Shown one piece after another: positions 17,411-24,993 of a stretch of 64,000 bases of DNA. The DNA is from Frigoribacterium sp. Leaf415 (GTDB lineage Bacteria > Actinomycetota > Actinomycetes > Actinomycetales > Microbacteriaceae): assembly GCF_001424645.1 (NCBI RefSeq), contig NZ_LMQR01000001.1, forward strand, positions 2,430,621-2,494,620, given 5' to 3'. Positions within the stretch are counted from its first letter, which is position 1, and each line of letters starts with the position of its first letter. The position numbers and the translations under genes were made by a program. The notes under the pieces were generated by a model. The model saw only the letters and a list, made by a program, of their open reading frames with translations, did not search any database and was not told where the DNA came from.

Positions 17411-18699
17411 CGGTCTCGTGGGTCGTGCCCGCAGCGCACACGAGCGCCTTCCGGGCAGGGCGCCGCGACCCGTCGCATCTGTCCGTCCACGAAGGCCGAC
17501 TGCGCCTCCATCGGCGGAACGCCGCCCCAGGCGACCTCTTCCCCCTTGCCGATGTGACGTCAGGCGGTTGGGCCCACCCCTACGAGGGACCGCTCGCGTG
17601 GGGGGAGCCCCACCCCCTCGGGATCGTATGGTTCCTGACGAAGGACGACCTCTTCGTCTTCCCTCTGGCCGACTGGTGGGCGGACGGCGTCGAGTGCGCA
17701 CCTCACGAGGCCGTACGGAGTTCTGGCTTCCTCGACCTTCTCGAGACTCGTGGCGTGCGCCCCCTGTTCGACGTCCAACCCGGTGGCCGTTTCGCGGAAC
17801 GTGCCGGTGACGCCCGGATCATCCGTTCGGTCGACATCGATGCACATCGCCGACTCGCCACCACCCAACTCGCACTCTCCCTGGGCGCAGCGGTGAGCTA
17901 CGTCGCCATCCTCGCCCTGGCCGTGACGTCGTTCCTGCTGGCGCCCGGCGAAGTCCCGCCGGCGCTCATCCCGACGGGGGCAGCAGCGGTCGTCCTCGTG
18001 ACGTCCGTCGCCAACCTGTGGTCGATCTCGCCGTGGCTCAGGCCCGTCCGCATTCCGTTCGGCCCACGAAGCTATGTGGCACCGAAGTCCTCGAGAGCGC
18101 CGCTTGCGGACCCCCTCTCGTTGACACCGGGCATCCACGGGTTGACCACGTCGGACGCCTCAGGTACGTCAGCGGTCATCCGCACCGTCGACGACACCTC
18201 CCGACCGGGCACGATGCGTTTCCAGTACACCGAGAGAGATGGCGGGCGCGATCTCGTGCTGATGGATGAGCGGGGCCTGCCTCGCGCTTGCCTGCCCCTG
18301 GCCGACTGGGCGCCGACCGCTCGGGACGAACTGCGGCTGGAGGAGTGGCTGCACGATCAGGGCATCGGCGTCAGCGCGAACCGTCTGGGCGACGCGCCGT
18401 TGCCTCCACCCATCGGCGTGGAGCTCGCCCGAGCTCGTGCACGGCAGGCGCTCCTCGGCGGCGGCCCGTGGAGAACACCCTCGCCTTTGTCGGCCCTGCG
18501 CTCCTGCATCGCGTCCGGCGTGCTGCTGGTGCCCTTCATCATCACCCTCTCCGATGGCGGAAAGACCGCGGCCGCGATCCAGCTGTCGTCGATCGTCCTC
18601 TGGGCTCTCACCACCGGGCTGGTGATCGGATTGCCGACCTGGTGGGTGCTCCGCCTGTGGATGCGCCTTCCCCGAGGACTCCGCAAGGGTGAGCGATGA
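17407..18699 (+). CDS. Uncharacterised membrane protein of the type VII cassette
   Basis: The 430-residue protein has hydrophobic segments near residues 157-182, 186-206, 370-390 and 398-422 and two soluble domains between and before them. Both soluble parts contain a similar FPLADWW/LPLADWA motif (about residues 94 and 298), which suggests an internal duplication. I chose the GTG at 17407, which overlaps the previous stop by four bases as at the other junctions of this cassette; a GTG at 17401 is the alternative. No known domain was recognised. Confidence 0.55.
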   Translation: MTVSWVVPAAHTSAFRAGRRDPSHLSVHEGRLRLHRRNAAPGDLFPLADVTSGGWAHPYEGPLAWGEPHPLGIVWFLTKDDLFVFPLADWWADGVECAPHEAVRSSGFLDLLETRGVRPLFDVQPGGRFAERAGDARIIRSVDIDAHRRLATTQLALSLGAAVSYVAILALAVTSFLLAPGEVPPALIPTGAAAVVLVTSVANLWSISPWLRPVRIPFGPRSYVAPKSSRAPLADPLSLTPGIHGLTTSDASGTSAVIRTVDDTSRPGTMRFQYTERDGGRDLVLMDERGLPRACLPLADWAPTARDELRLEEWLHDQGIGVSANRLGDAPLPPPIGVELARARARQALLGGGPWRTPSPLSALRSCIASGVLLVPFIITLSDGGKTAAAIQLSSIVLWALTTGLVIGLPTWWVLRLWMRLPRGLRKGER

Positions 18700-19274
18700 G
18701 GGTCACCCTGAGACACCGCACGGCATGGCGGACGCTGATCGGCTTCGAGGCCCATGACGGCCCCCTCCCGGGTGCCCTGCAGGACATCCACGACCTGATG
18801 GAAGCCCAGGAAGTCACCGCGGGCATGGCGCTGATGTCCGACGACGACCCGGCCCTCGTCGTGGGCTGGGCCTCGGTGTTCGTGCTCGCGCCCGAAGCCG
18901 TCACGGCCGTCGATCTGAGGAGTTCGTTCGACTCCCACCCGGCCGCAGTGTCGTCGACGACGGCACGGACCCAGCACACACCGCTCGGGCCGGCCCGGAG
19001 GCAGAGCCACGAACGAGCCGTCGACATGCCCTCGGACACGACGCGAGTCCCCCGAACCGTCGTGATGACACACGTCCTCTGGACCTGGTCGGTCACACGC
19101 CCCGAAGACGGCGACACCACGCCCCCCTGGACCGTCGCACTGTCGAGCGAGTCCCCGTCGCCTCATCCGGCCGACGCGGTCGTTCCGTTGGTCGACGAGC
19201 TGGCCCTCGGCCTGACGCTCGACGACACCGGCCCGGAACCGACGCCACCCACCCTGCAGAAAGAAGGACCATGA
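18696..19274 (+). CDS. Uncharacterised soluble cassette protein
   Basis: The 192-residue protein is coupled to both neighbours by ATGA overlaps. A sheet/helix layout ending near TPPWTVALSS, then a helix, recalls the protein at 16769. It has no signal peptide, membrane helix or catalytic motif. A role linked to the secreted protein at 15486 is inferred from the operon only. Confidence 0.5.
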   Translation: MRVTLRHRTAWRTLIGFEAHDGPLPGALQDIHDLMEAQEVTAGMALMSDDDPALVVGWASVFVLAPEAVTAVDLRSSFDSHPAAVSSTTARTQHTPLGPARRQSHERAVDMPSDTTRVPRTVVMTHVLWTWSVTRPEDGDTTPPWTVALSSESPSPHPADAVVPLVDELALGLTLDDTGPEPTPPTLQKEGP

Positions 19275-19861
19275 CCGCCACACCCCTCATCACCGGAGCC
19301 ACCTACCGACCGACCTGGTCGCACTTCTGGGCGAAGGCCAAAGGCCGGCTCGTCCTGATACCCCTCGCCTTCCTGATCGGCTGGAATCGAATGGGCATGA
19401 CCGTCGTCCCGTACCTCCTCGTCCTGCTGGTCGTTCTGGCGGCCGGTCTGTGGATCTACCTCCGGACGACGAGCATCACCGTGTCCGACACCGCGGTGAC
19501 CAGACGTGGGTGGGGGCGCACCACGATCGTCGAGTTCGACGGCTCACAGCGCGGCATCCTCTGCACTCTCAACATGGGGGTGCAGAACCTCGCATACCTC
19601 GCTGTCCGGAACGGAACAGGCCGCCGACTCGTCCTCACCGAGGCCAACTGGCCCGGAGAACAGCTGCTCGAGATCGCCCAGCACGCAGGACTCACGATCA
19701 TGCCGGCCGATCAGGTCTTCTCGGGCAAGAACGCCGCCGCCATCGTGCCCGGCGTCGTCCCACTGACGACCCGACGTCCGGTGCTCTGCGCCCTCGTGGC
19801 GCTCGCCGGCCTGATCGCCGTCATCGTGCCGTTCGCCATGGTGATGGCCGGTGCAGTCTGA
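19271..19861 (+). CDS. Membrane protein with a PH-like domain, last gene of the cassette
   Basis: The 196-residue protein has two close membrane segments (about residues 28-65) followed by a beta-rich stretch beginning TSITVSDTAVTRRGWGRTTI, as in bacterial PH-like membrane domains, then a C-terminal hydrophobic segment (about 172-193). It starts in an ATGA overlap with the gene before. A long inverted repeat follows 15 bases after the stop and should end the six-gene transcript. Confidence 0.55.
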   Translation: MTATPLITGATYRPTWSHFWAKAKGRLVLIPLAFLIGWNRMGMTVVPYLLVLLVVLAAGLWIYLRTTSITVSDTAVTRRGWGRTTIVEFDGSQRGILCTLNMGVQNLAYLAVRNGTGRRLVLTEANWPGEQLLEIAQHAGLTIMPADQVFSGKNAAAIVPGVVPLTTRRPVLCALVALAGLIAVIVPFAMVMAGAV

Positions 19862-19876
19862 TCGCTGAGGGGAGGA

Positions 19877-19934
19877 CACCGTCGAGTGGACGAGACACCG
19901 CGACATGCGGCGGCGTCTCATCCACTCGACGGTG
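19877..19934. terminator. Long inverted repeat, terminator of the first type VII cassette
   Basis: Two 25-base arms (19877-19901 and 19910-19934) pair with two mismatches around an 8-base loop. It starts 15 bases after the last cassette gene. There is no T-tract, as is common in actinobacteria. Confidence 0.65.
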
Positions 19935-19988
19935 CGGCAGGCTGAGTAGCAGGGCGCGGCGCGTCACGTGCGCGAAACAGGGGGCTGG

Positions 19989-19994
19989 CAGGAT
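19989..19994 (+). promoter_or_regulatory. Candidate -10 for a leaderless YitT-family gene
   Basis: CAGGAT, a near match to TANNNT, lies six bases before the GTG at 20001. The same spacing is seen at several other leaderless starts in the window. Confidence 0.35.
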
Positions 19995-20000
19995 GTGCCG

Positions 20001-20864
20001 GTGACCCACGAACCCCTCGACGAGTCGCGCCCCGGCACCACCCCCGCCGCCCGCGCCGACGACGTCACCCGCACCTCCTCCGCCACCCCGACCGCGAGCA
20101 CGTCCCGCACCGCGAGCGCGGAGCGGAACGCCGTCGACAGCGACGACGGGCCCGCCCCCGAGTCCTCGCCGGCCGGCCTGCCCGACGCCGCGACCCCCGA
20201 CGCGGCCGCACCGGCCCGTCACGGCATCGACGACCCGGCCCTGACCGGCTCGATCGAGACCGTCGACGTGAACAAACACACCCTCGCCGAGAACGTGATG
20301 GGCGTCGTGACCGGCGTCTTCCTGGCGTCGTTCGGGCTGTTCCTGCTGAAGACCAGCGGGGCCGTCTCAGGCGGCACGGCGGGCCTCGCCCTGCTGACCA
20401 GCTACGCCACGGGCTGGACCTTCGGCGTGCTGTTCGTCCTGGTCAACGTGCCGTTCTTCGCACTCGCGGTGTGGAAGAAGGGCTGGCCGTTCACCCTGCG
20501 CACGGTGTTGACCGTCGTCATGCTGTCCGCGTTCTCGTACCTGCACCCCCTGATGTTCGACATCGACGGCATCAACCCGATCTACGGCACCCTCGCCGGC
20601 AACCTGCTCGTCGGCGTCGGCCTGCTGATCCTCTTCCGCCACGGGGCGAGCCTCGGCGGGATCAACATCCTCGCCCTCGTGCTGCAGGAACGCGCCGGCC
20701 TGCGCGCCGGCTACGTCCAGATGGGCTTCGACGTGGTCATCGTGCTGACCTCGCTGACCGTCGTCTCGCCGTGGATCGTGCTGCTCTCGGCACTCGGCGC
20801 CGTCGTGCTGAACCTGGTGCTCGCGATGAACCACAAGGCCGGCCGTTATGTCGGCCACACGTGA
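20001..20864 (+). CDS. YitT family membrane protein
   Basis: The 287-residue protein has an N-terminal disordered stretch of about 85 residues (Thr/Ala/Asp-rich) and then five or six membrane segments (residues 95 to 280). The patterns LKTSGAVSGGTAGLALL and HGASLGGINILALV match the YitT (DUF161) family, which often has GG/GTAG motifs in paired helices. Family members are integral membrane proteins of unknown transport role. The GTG at 20001 has a -10-like box six bases upstream and no ribosome binding site, so a leaderless start is likely. The usual C-terminal DUF2179 domain is absent. Confidence 0.8.
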   Translation: MTHEPLDESRPGTTPAARADDVTRTSSATPTASTSRTASAERNAVDSDDGPAPESSPAGLPDAATPDAAAPARHGIDDPALTGSIETVDVNKHTLAENVMGVVTGVFLASFGLFLLKTSGAVSGGTAGLALLTSYATGWTFGVLFVLVNVPFFALAVWKKGWPFTLRTVLTVVMLSAFSYLHPLMFDIDGINPIYGTLAGNLLVGVGLLILFRHGASLGGINILALVLQERAGLRAGYVQMGFDVVIVLTSLTVVSPWIVLLSALGAVVLNLVLAMNHKAGRYVGHT

Positions 20865-20977
20865 TCACAACTTTCTGCCAGACTTTCGTGCACGACCGGT
20901 CTGTTTGAGGCATTCTCGTCTCGAAGCGGTCAATCTCGTCTTGCACGTCCCCGGACGTCACACCACCTAGGAGTCTC

Positions 20978-21250
20978 ATGTCCAACAACACCGCCATGCC
21001 CCAGTCCGCCGGCACCGCCGCCGGCTACAACGTCCTCGCGATCGTCGGGTTCATCCTCGCCTTCGTCTTCAACATCGCCGGCCTGGTCGTCAGCCTGATC
21101 GCCCTGTCCAAGATCAAGAAGACCGGCGAGCGCGGACGCGGCCTCGCCCTCGCCGGCGTCATCATCAGCATCGCGTCGATCATCTTCGGCATCATCTACA
21201 TCGCGGTGATCCTGCCCGCCATCATGAACTCGATGCCGACGACCTACTAG
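20978..21250 (+). CDS. DUF4190 domain membrane protein
   Basis: The 90-residue protein has two membrane segments (about 17-42 and 58-84) joined by a basic turn KIKKTGERGRGLALAG, the DUF4190 signature. The ATG follows an AGGAG ribosome binding site by six bases. The function of this family is unknown. A GC-rich hairpin follows nine bases after the stop. Confidence 0.85.
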   Translation: MSNNTAMPQSAGTAAGYNVLAIVGFILAFVFNIAGLVVSLIALSKIKKTGERGRGLALAGVIISIASIIFGIIYIAVILPAIMNSMPTTY

Positions 21251-21259
21251 GTCGATCGA

Positions 21260-21279
21260 CCCCGGCACACCAGCCGGGG
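21260..21279 (+). terminator. GC-rich hairpin after the DUF4190 gene
   Basis: A perfect 7-base stem CCCCGGC/GCCGGGG with a 6-base loop lies nine bases after the stop codon. It has no T-tract. It insulates the downstream reverse transcriptase locus. Confidence 0.6.
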
Positions 21280-21284
21280 AGCAC

Positions 21285-21323
21285 AGGAGGCGCGGTGTCT
21301 GCAGAGCAGGCACCGCGCCTCCT
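21285..21323. repeat. Inverted pair of the GGAGGCGCG repeat
   Basis: AGGAGGCGCGGTG (21285-21297) and its exact reverse complement (21311-21323) flank 13 bases. This is a head-to-head pair of the dispersed nonamer and could form a hairpin in the leader region of the reverse transcriptase gene. Confidence 0.75.
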
Positions 21324-21397
21324 TCGCGTCCCGGGTGGGCGCCCCGCCTGAGACGGGTTCCGCCCTGCGAGGGATCGCGGACGTCGGTGGGCGCCGT

Positions 21398-21403
21398 TAG
21401 CGT
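21398..21403 (+). promoter_or_regulatory. -10 box upstream of the reverse transcriptase locus
   Basis: TAGCGT lies six bases before an ATG at 21410, the spacing typical of leaderless starts here. It predicts an RNA beginning at about 21410, some 257 bases before the reverse transcriptase start. Confidence 0.5.
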
Positions 21404-21409
21404 GTGGGC

Positions 21410-21666
21410 ATGCGACGGTGTCTCGGCGAGGTGGACGGCACACGCGCTGTGCCTTCCTCTCCGGGGCTACCCCGGGGCACGCAGATCGACCACGGCACCG
21501 CACCGCAGGCCGGTGACCGCGCTTCGCGCGGCTCGCGGCCCGCACCGACGCACGAGTCGCCGAGGCACCGCCGCAGCCACCCGAACGCACCCGCCGCGTC
21601 AGCGGCACGAGCGGCTTGCGCCCGCACGATCGCGAGCAGCACGGCAAAGGGCATGACGGGCACCGG
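21410..21666 (+). ncRNA. Candidate retron msr-msd RNA, or a short leaderless ORF
   Basis: This stretch lies between the -10 box and the reverse transcriptase. It can form compact hairpins at 21437-21453 (GGCACA/TGTGCC, loop of five), 21461-21475 (CCGGGG/CCCCGG) and 21517-21531 (CCGCGC/GCGCGG), which fits an msr-like series, but no long msd hairpin was found by eye. The same stretch is also open from ATG 21410 for 86 codons and its stop overlaps the reverse transcriptase GTG (GTGA), which would suggest translation. Codon third positions look less GC-rich than in neighbouring genes, which favours RNA. The evidence cannot decide between the two. Confidence 0.35.
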
Positions 21667-23037
21667 GTGAGCGTCCGCTCCCCCGCGTCGGCCGCTGGCG
21701 CACACGAGCCCGACCCGGGGCCCGATGCCGTCGCGACCGTGCTCGCCGACGCCTTCCTCGGCGCGGAGTGGTCGGTCCGCGGGCTGGCCGCCGCGGCCGG
21801 CGAGGCGATCGACGGGTCCGCCCGCTTCTGGCGTCCACTCGCCCGAGACCTCGTCCACGCCCTGCCCCGAGCGCCGCTCGACGATCCCCGCACGCTCGCC
21901 GCCCTCATCCGCCGCGACCCGGCCTTCACCGAGGCGGTGGCCGAGGCCCGGAGGCGCGGCCGTCCGCTGCGCAACGTCCACCACGTGCCCGTGACGCAGG
22001 AGGCGCGCTCGGCCGACCCGCGCCTCCTGCGTCTGGGCACCGTGGCCGACGTCGCCCGCCTGCTGCACCTGACCGTGGGCGAGCTCGACTGGTTCGCCGA
22101 CCCCGGCCGGTGGCACCGCCGCGTCGACGGCGGGCCCCTGCAGCACCACCGGTACGAGTGGCGGTCGCGGCCCGGACGCACGCCACGACTGCTCGAGGTC
22201 CCCGGCTTCCGGCTGCGCGACCTGCAACGCGTCGTGCTCGACGAGGTGCTGGCGGCCGTTCCGCTGCACGATGCGGCGCACGGGTTCGTCCCCGGGCGCA
22301 GCGCGGTCACCGGTGCTCGTCGACACGTCGGCCGCGAGGTCGTGATCGCCCTCGACCTGACCTCGTTCTTCGCCCGGGTCACCGCCGGGCAGGTGTTCGG
22401 CTCCCTGCGCCGCGAGGGCCTGCCCGACGCCGTCGCCCACGTGCTCACGGGGTTGTGCACGACCTCCGTGCCGCCGGGCGTGCTCTCGCGCATGCCCCCG
22501 GGAGGCAGCCCCGAACAGCGGTTCGCCCTGCGTCACGCACTCGCCGTCGCGCATCTCGCCCAGGGCGCGCCGACCTCGCCCTCCCTCGCGAACGTCGCCG
22601 TCCGCCGACTCGACTCGCGGCTCGACGGATACGCCCGAGCCGCCGGCGCGACCTACACGCGGTACGCCGACGACCTCGCGTTCAGCGGCGACGGGACGCT
22701 CGCGGCGCGGGCCGACGCGTTCGTGCGGGGCGTGGGACGCATCGTCGGCGACGAGGGACACCTGCTCAACCAGGCCAAGACCCGGGTGCGCGGGGCGGCC
22801 ACGCGACAGGTCGTCACCGGCGTGGTGGTCAACCAGGGCACGAACACGGTGCGCTCCGAGTACGACCAGCTGCGGGCCGTGCTGCACAACGCCGCCACCA
22901 CCGGGCTCGAGGCGCAGAACCGCGCCGGGCACCCGGACTTCGCCGCCCAGCTGTGGGGGCGCATCGGCTGGGTCGAGCAGCTCCACCCCGGGCGCGGGGC
23001 CCGGCTGCGCGCCGCGTTCGCGCGCGTCCCCAGGTGA
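21667..23037 (+). CDS. Retron-type reverse transcriptase
   Basis: This 456-residue RNA-directed DNA polymerase carries the catalytic aspartates D230 (VIALDLTSFF) and YADD (Y333-D336 in YTRYADDLAFSG). Two retron hallmarks are visible: the VTG triplet (383-385) and an AXXH motif, GARRH at 216-220, where most retrons have NAXXH. QGAPTSPSLAN is the motif before YADD. A 150-residue helical N-terminal region ending VGELDWFADPGRW precedes the fingers, as in myxobacterial-type retron enzymes. I chose the GTG at 21667; no ribosome binding site is seen and it overlaps the upstream short ORF. No effector gene adjoins: the neighbours are DUF4190 and flgE. There are no group II intron maturase or HNH parts. 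Confidence 0.85.
   Translation: MSVRSPASAAGAHEPDPGPDAVATVLADAFLGAEWSVRGLAAAAGEAIDGSARFWRPLARDLVHALPRAPLDDPRTLAALIRRDPAFTEAVAEARRRGRPLRNVHHVPVTQEARSADPRLLRLGTVADVARLLHLTVGELDWFADPGRWHRRVDGGPLQHHRYEWRSRPGRTPRLLEVPGFRLRDLQRVVLDEVLAAVPLHDAAHGFVPGRSAVTGARRHVGREVVIALDLTSFFARVTAGQVFGSLRREGLPDAVAHVLTGLCTTSVPPGVLSRMPPGGSPEQRFALRHALAVAHLAQGAPTSPSLANVAVRRLDSRLDGYARAAGATYTRYADDLAFSGDGTLAARADAFVRGVGRIVGDEGHLLNQAKTRVRGAATRQVVTGVVVNQGTNTVRSEYDQLRAVLHNAATTGLEAQNRAGHPDFAAQLWGRIGWVEQLHPGRGARLRAAFARVPR
21994..22032. repeat. Inverted GGAGGCGCG pair inside the reverse transcriptase gene
   Basis: ACGCAGGAGGCGCG (21994-22007) and its exact complement (22019-22032) give 14-base arms around an 11-base spacer. It encodes TQEARSADPRLLR in the linker before the conserved domain, a place that tolerates insertion. 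Confidence 0.75.
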
Positions 23038-23081
23038 CCCGCACCGCGCCTCCTGCGCGGCACCGCGCCTCCTGAGGGCGG

Positions 23082-23129
23082 ACCGCCCGACGACAGGGCC
23101 GCCCGACGACAGGGCGACCCGACGACAGA
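23082..23129. repeat. Three tandem copies of a 15-17 base unit
   Basis: The unit reads roughly CCGCCCGACGACAGGG, with the third copy changed. It lies between the reverse transcriptase stop and the palindrome at 23131, after two GGAGGCGCG motifs in reverse orientation at 23044 and 23061. Confidence 0.6.
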
Positions 23130-23130
23130 A

Positions 23131-23188
23131 CGGGCGGGTTCGTCGAGAGCGGGCGTCCGAAGACGCCCGCTCTCGACGAACCCGCCCG
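23131..23188. terminator. Perfect 27-bp hairpin between the convergent reverse transcriptase and flgE genes
   Basis: The arms 23131-23157 and 23162-23188 match over all 27 bases with a CGAA loop. It sits between convergent genes and can serve both as a terminator. Confidence 0.75.
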
Positions 23189-23215
23189 TCCGAGCCGGCC
23201 TGCCAGCGGCTGCGG

Positions 23216-24385
23216 CTAGCGCTTGAGGTTGGTGAGCTCCTGCAGCACCTCGTCGGAGGTGGTGATGATGCGGGCGTTGGCCTGGAAGCCGCGCTGGGCG
23301 ACGATCAGGTTGGTGAACTCCTGCGAGAGGTCGACGTTCGACATCTCGAGCGAGCCGCTGGCCAGCGAGCCGACGCCGGGCGAACCGGGGGCGCCGACCG
23401 TCGCGGCACCCGAGTTGGCGGTCGCGCGGTAGCCCGAGTTGCCCTCCTTCTCGAGGCCGCCGGGGTTCGTGAAGGTCGCGAGCACGACGCGACCGAGGCC
23501 GACCGTCGAACCGTTGCTGAACTGGCCCATCAGCGTGCCGTCCTTCGACAGCGAGAAGCCCTGCAGCGTGCCGGCCGCGCGACCGTTCTGCTCGGTGATC
23601 GACGTGGTGTTGAGCGCCGCGAAGCCGGTGATGCCCGACAGGTCGACGGTGACGCCGTTGAGGTTGAGCGATGCCGCACCGGTCTGCTTGCCGTCGGCGA
23701 AGGCCAGCGAGGCGGTGGCGCCCCCGTTGCCGTCGGTCGCCGAGGCGTCCCAGCCGGTCGCGGTGCGCGAGAAGGTCAGCGTCAGGGTGCGCTCGAGGCC
23801 GTTGGCGTCGAACACCTTGGTGTCACGGACGATCTTGTCGCCGACCGCGGACTCGCTCGGCAGGTTGCCGCCGACCGTGGCGCTCGAGGTCGCCGTCGCC
23901 GGTGCCGCGGCGTTCAGGGGCAGCGTGATGTCGCCGAGCGCGCCTCCGTCGTTGATGACGCCGTTCGTGGCCGAGTAGCCCTGCACGATCTTGCCGTCGG
24001 ACGACACGAGGCGGCCGTCGGCGTCGAAGTCGAAGGCGCCCGAGCGGGTGTAGACGGTGTCGTTGCCGAGGCGGGTGACGAAGAAGCCGTCGCCCGAGAT
24101 CATCAGGTCGGTGGCCTTGCCGGTGGCCTGCGCCGACCCCTGCGCGAAGTTCGTCGAGATGCCGGCGACCTGCACGCCGAGGCCGATCTGGGCGGGGTTC
24201 GTGCCGCCGATGCCGGTCTGCGGGCCGCCGGCGCCCTGCGTGATCTGCGACAGCGTGTCCTGGAACTGGGTGGTCGACGACTTGAAGCCGGCGGTGTTGA
24301 CGTTGGCGATGTTGTTGCCGGTGACGTCGAGCATCGTCTGGTGCGAGCGGAGGCCCGAGATGCCGGAGTAGAGGGAGCGGAGCAT
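23216..24385 (-). CDS. flgE: Flagellar hook protein FlgE
   Basis: The 389-residue protein has the rod/hook N-terminal motif MLRSLYSGISGLRSHQTMLD with NNIANVNTAGFK, a central hook domain, and the C-terminal helix ending SLEMSNVDLSQEFTNLIVAQ and RIITTSDEVLQELTN. FlgE polymerises into the hook outside the cell after export. GAAAGG precedes the ATG by eight bases. It is the last gene of the fliH operon, 149 bases after flgD, and the 23131 hairpin follows. Confidence 0.95.
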   Translation of the reverse strand: MLRSLYSGISGLRSHQTMLDVTGNNIANVNTAGFKSSTTQFQDTLSQITQGAGGPQTGIGGTNPAQIGLGVQVAGISTNFAQGSAQATGKATDLMISGDGFFVTRLGNDTVYTRSGAFDFDADGRLVSSDGKIVQGYSATNGVINDGGALGDITLPLNAAAPATATSSATVGGNLPSESAVGDKIVRDTKVFDANGLERTLTLTFSRTATGWDASATDGNGGATASLAFADGKQTGAASLNLNGVTVDLSGITGFAALNTTSITEQNGRAAGTLQGFSLSKDGTLMGQFSNGSTVGLGRVVLATFTNPGGLEKEGNSGYRATANSGAATVGAPGSPGVGSLASGSLEMSNVDLSQEFTNLIVAQRGFQANARIITTSDEVLQELTNLKR

Positions 24386-24469
24386 GGGTGCTGCCTTTCA
24401 GCTGGGGAGAGATCTGGAGGCGCGTCCTGCGCGGGTGGTGCCGGTCGCGTCCTGCTCCCGGTGCGGTTC

Positions 24470-24535
24470 GAGGGGTGGTGCGGGTCGTACGGGTGGTGCG
24501 GATCGTGCGGGTCGTTCTGGTCGTGCGGGTGGTGT
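24470..24535. repeat. Degenerate GGTCGTGCGG / GGTGGTGCGG repeats
   Basis: About six imperfect 10-12 base units of the form GG(T/A)(C/G)GT(G/A)CGG lie in tandem between flgD and flgE. No gene is seen in the 24386-24534 gap apart from the flgE ribosome binding site. Confidence 0.5.
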
Positions 24536-24981
24536 CACGCCTTCGTGGTGGCGATGCCCGAGATGAGATCCAACGCGACCTCCTTCCCGCCGACCGAGAC
24601 CTTGGGGACGGCCTCGGCGAACGACACGCTCGTGGCGGTGCCCTTCACCTCGACGCCGTCGGGGCCCGTGTAGCTGACCTCGCGGCCGACGAGGTTCGAC
24701 GCGGCGATGCGCATCTGCAGCGAGAAGTTCTCGTTGGCCGTCGTCGTCTGGGCCGTGACCTGCTCCATCATCGCCAGCTGGGTGGTCTGCGACATCATGG
24801 CGTTGGTGTCCATCGGGGTCGACGGGTCCTGGTTCTTCAGCTGCGTGACGAGCAGCTTCATGAACATCTCGCTGTCCATCGTGTTCGTCGTCGCACGGCT
24901 CGAGCCGCTCTTCGCGGCGTTGGCGGCGGCGATCTGGGTCGCGACGTCGACGGTTCCCGATATCTGGTCGATCGAGGGCAT
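24535..24981 (-). CDS. flgD: Flagellar hook cap/assembly protein FlgD
   Basis: The 148-residue protein has the FlgD N-terminal core MDSEMFMKLLVTQLKNQDPS (residues 36-56) with TNAMMSQTTQLAMMEQV, then a short beta-rich end. It is shorter than enterobacterial FlgD (about 230) because the C-terminal FnIII-like domains are missing, as in other Gram-positive forms. FlgD caps the growing hook. It lies 12 bases after fliK. Confidence 0.92.
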   Translation of the reverse strand: MPSIDQISGTVDVATQIAAANAAKSGSSRATTNTMDSEMFMKLLVTQLKNQDPSTPMDTNAMMSQTTQLAMMEQVTAQTTTANENFSLQMRIAASNLVGREVSYTGPDGVEVKGTATSVSFAEAVPKVSVGGKEVALDLISGIATTKA

Positions 24982-24993
24982 GGGGTCTCCGGT

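Noticed and set aside
21401..21628. A retron a1/a2 pairing, CGTGTGGGC (21401-21409) with GCCCGCACG (21620-21628)
   Set aside because: Nine pairs form, but the left arm overlaps and precedes the predicted transcription start at about 21410, so it would not be in the RNA if the -10 box is right.
21397..22986. 529-codon open frame antisense to the reverse transcriptase
   Set aside because: The opposite strand has catalytic RT motifs; this frame has none.
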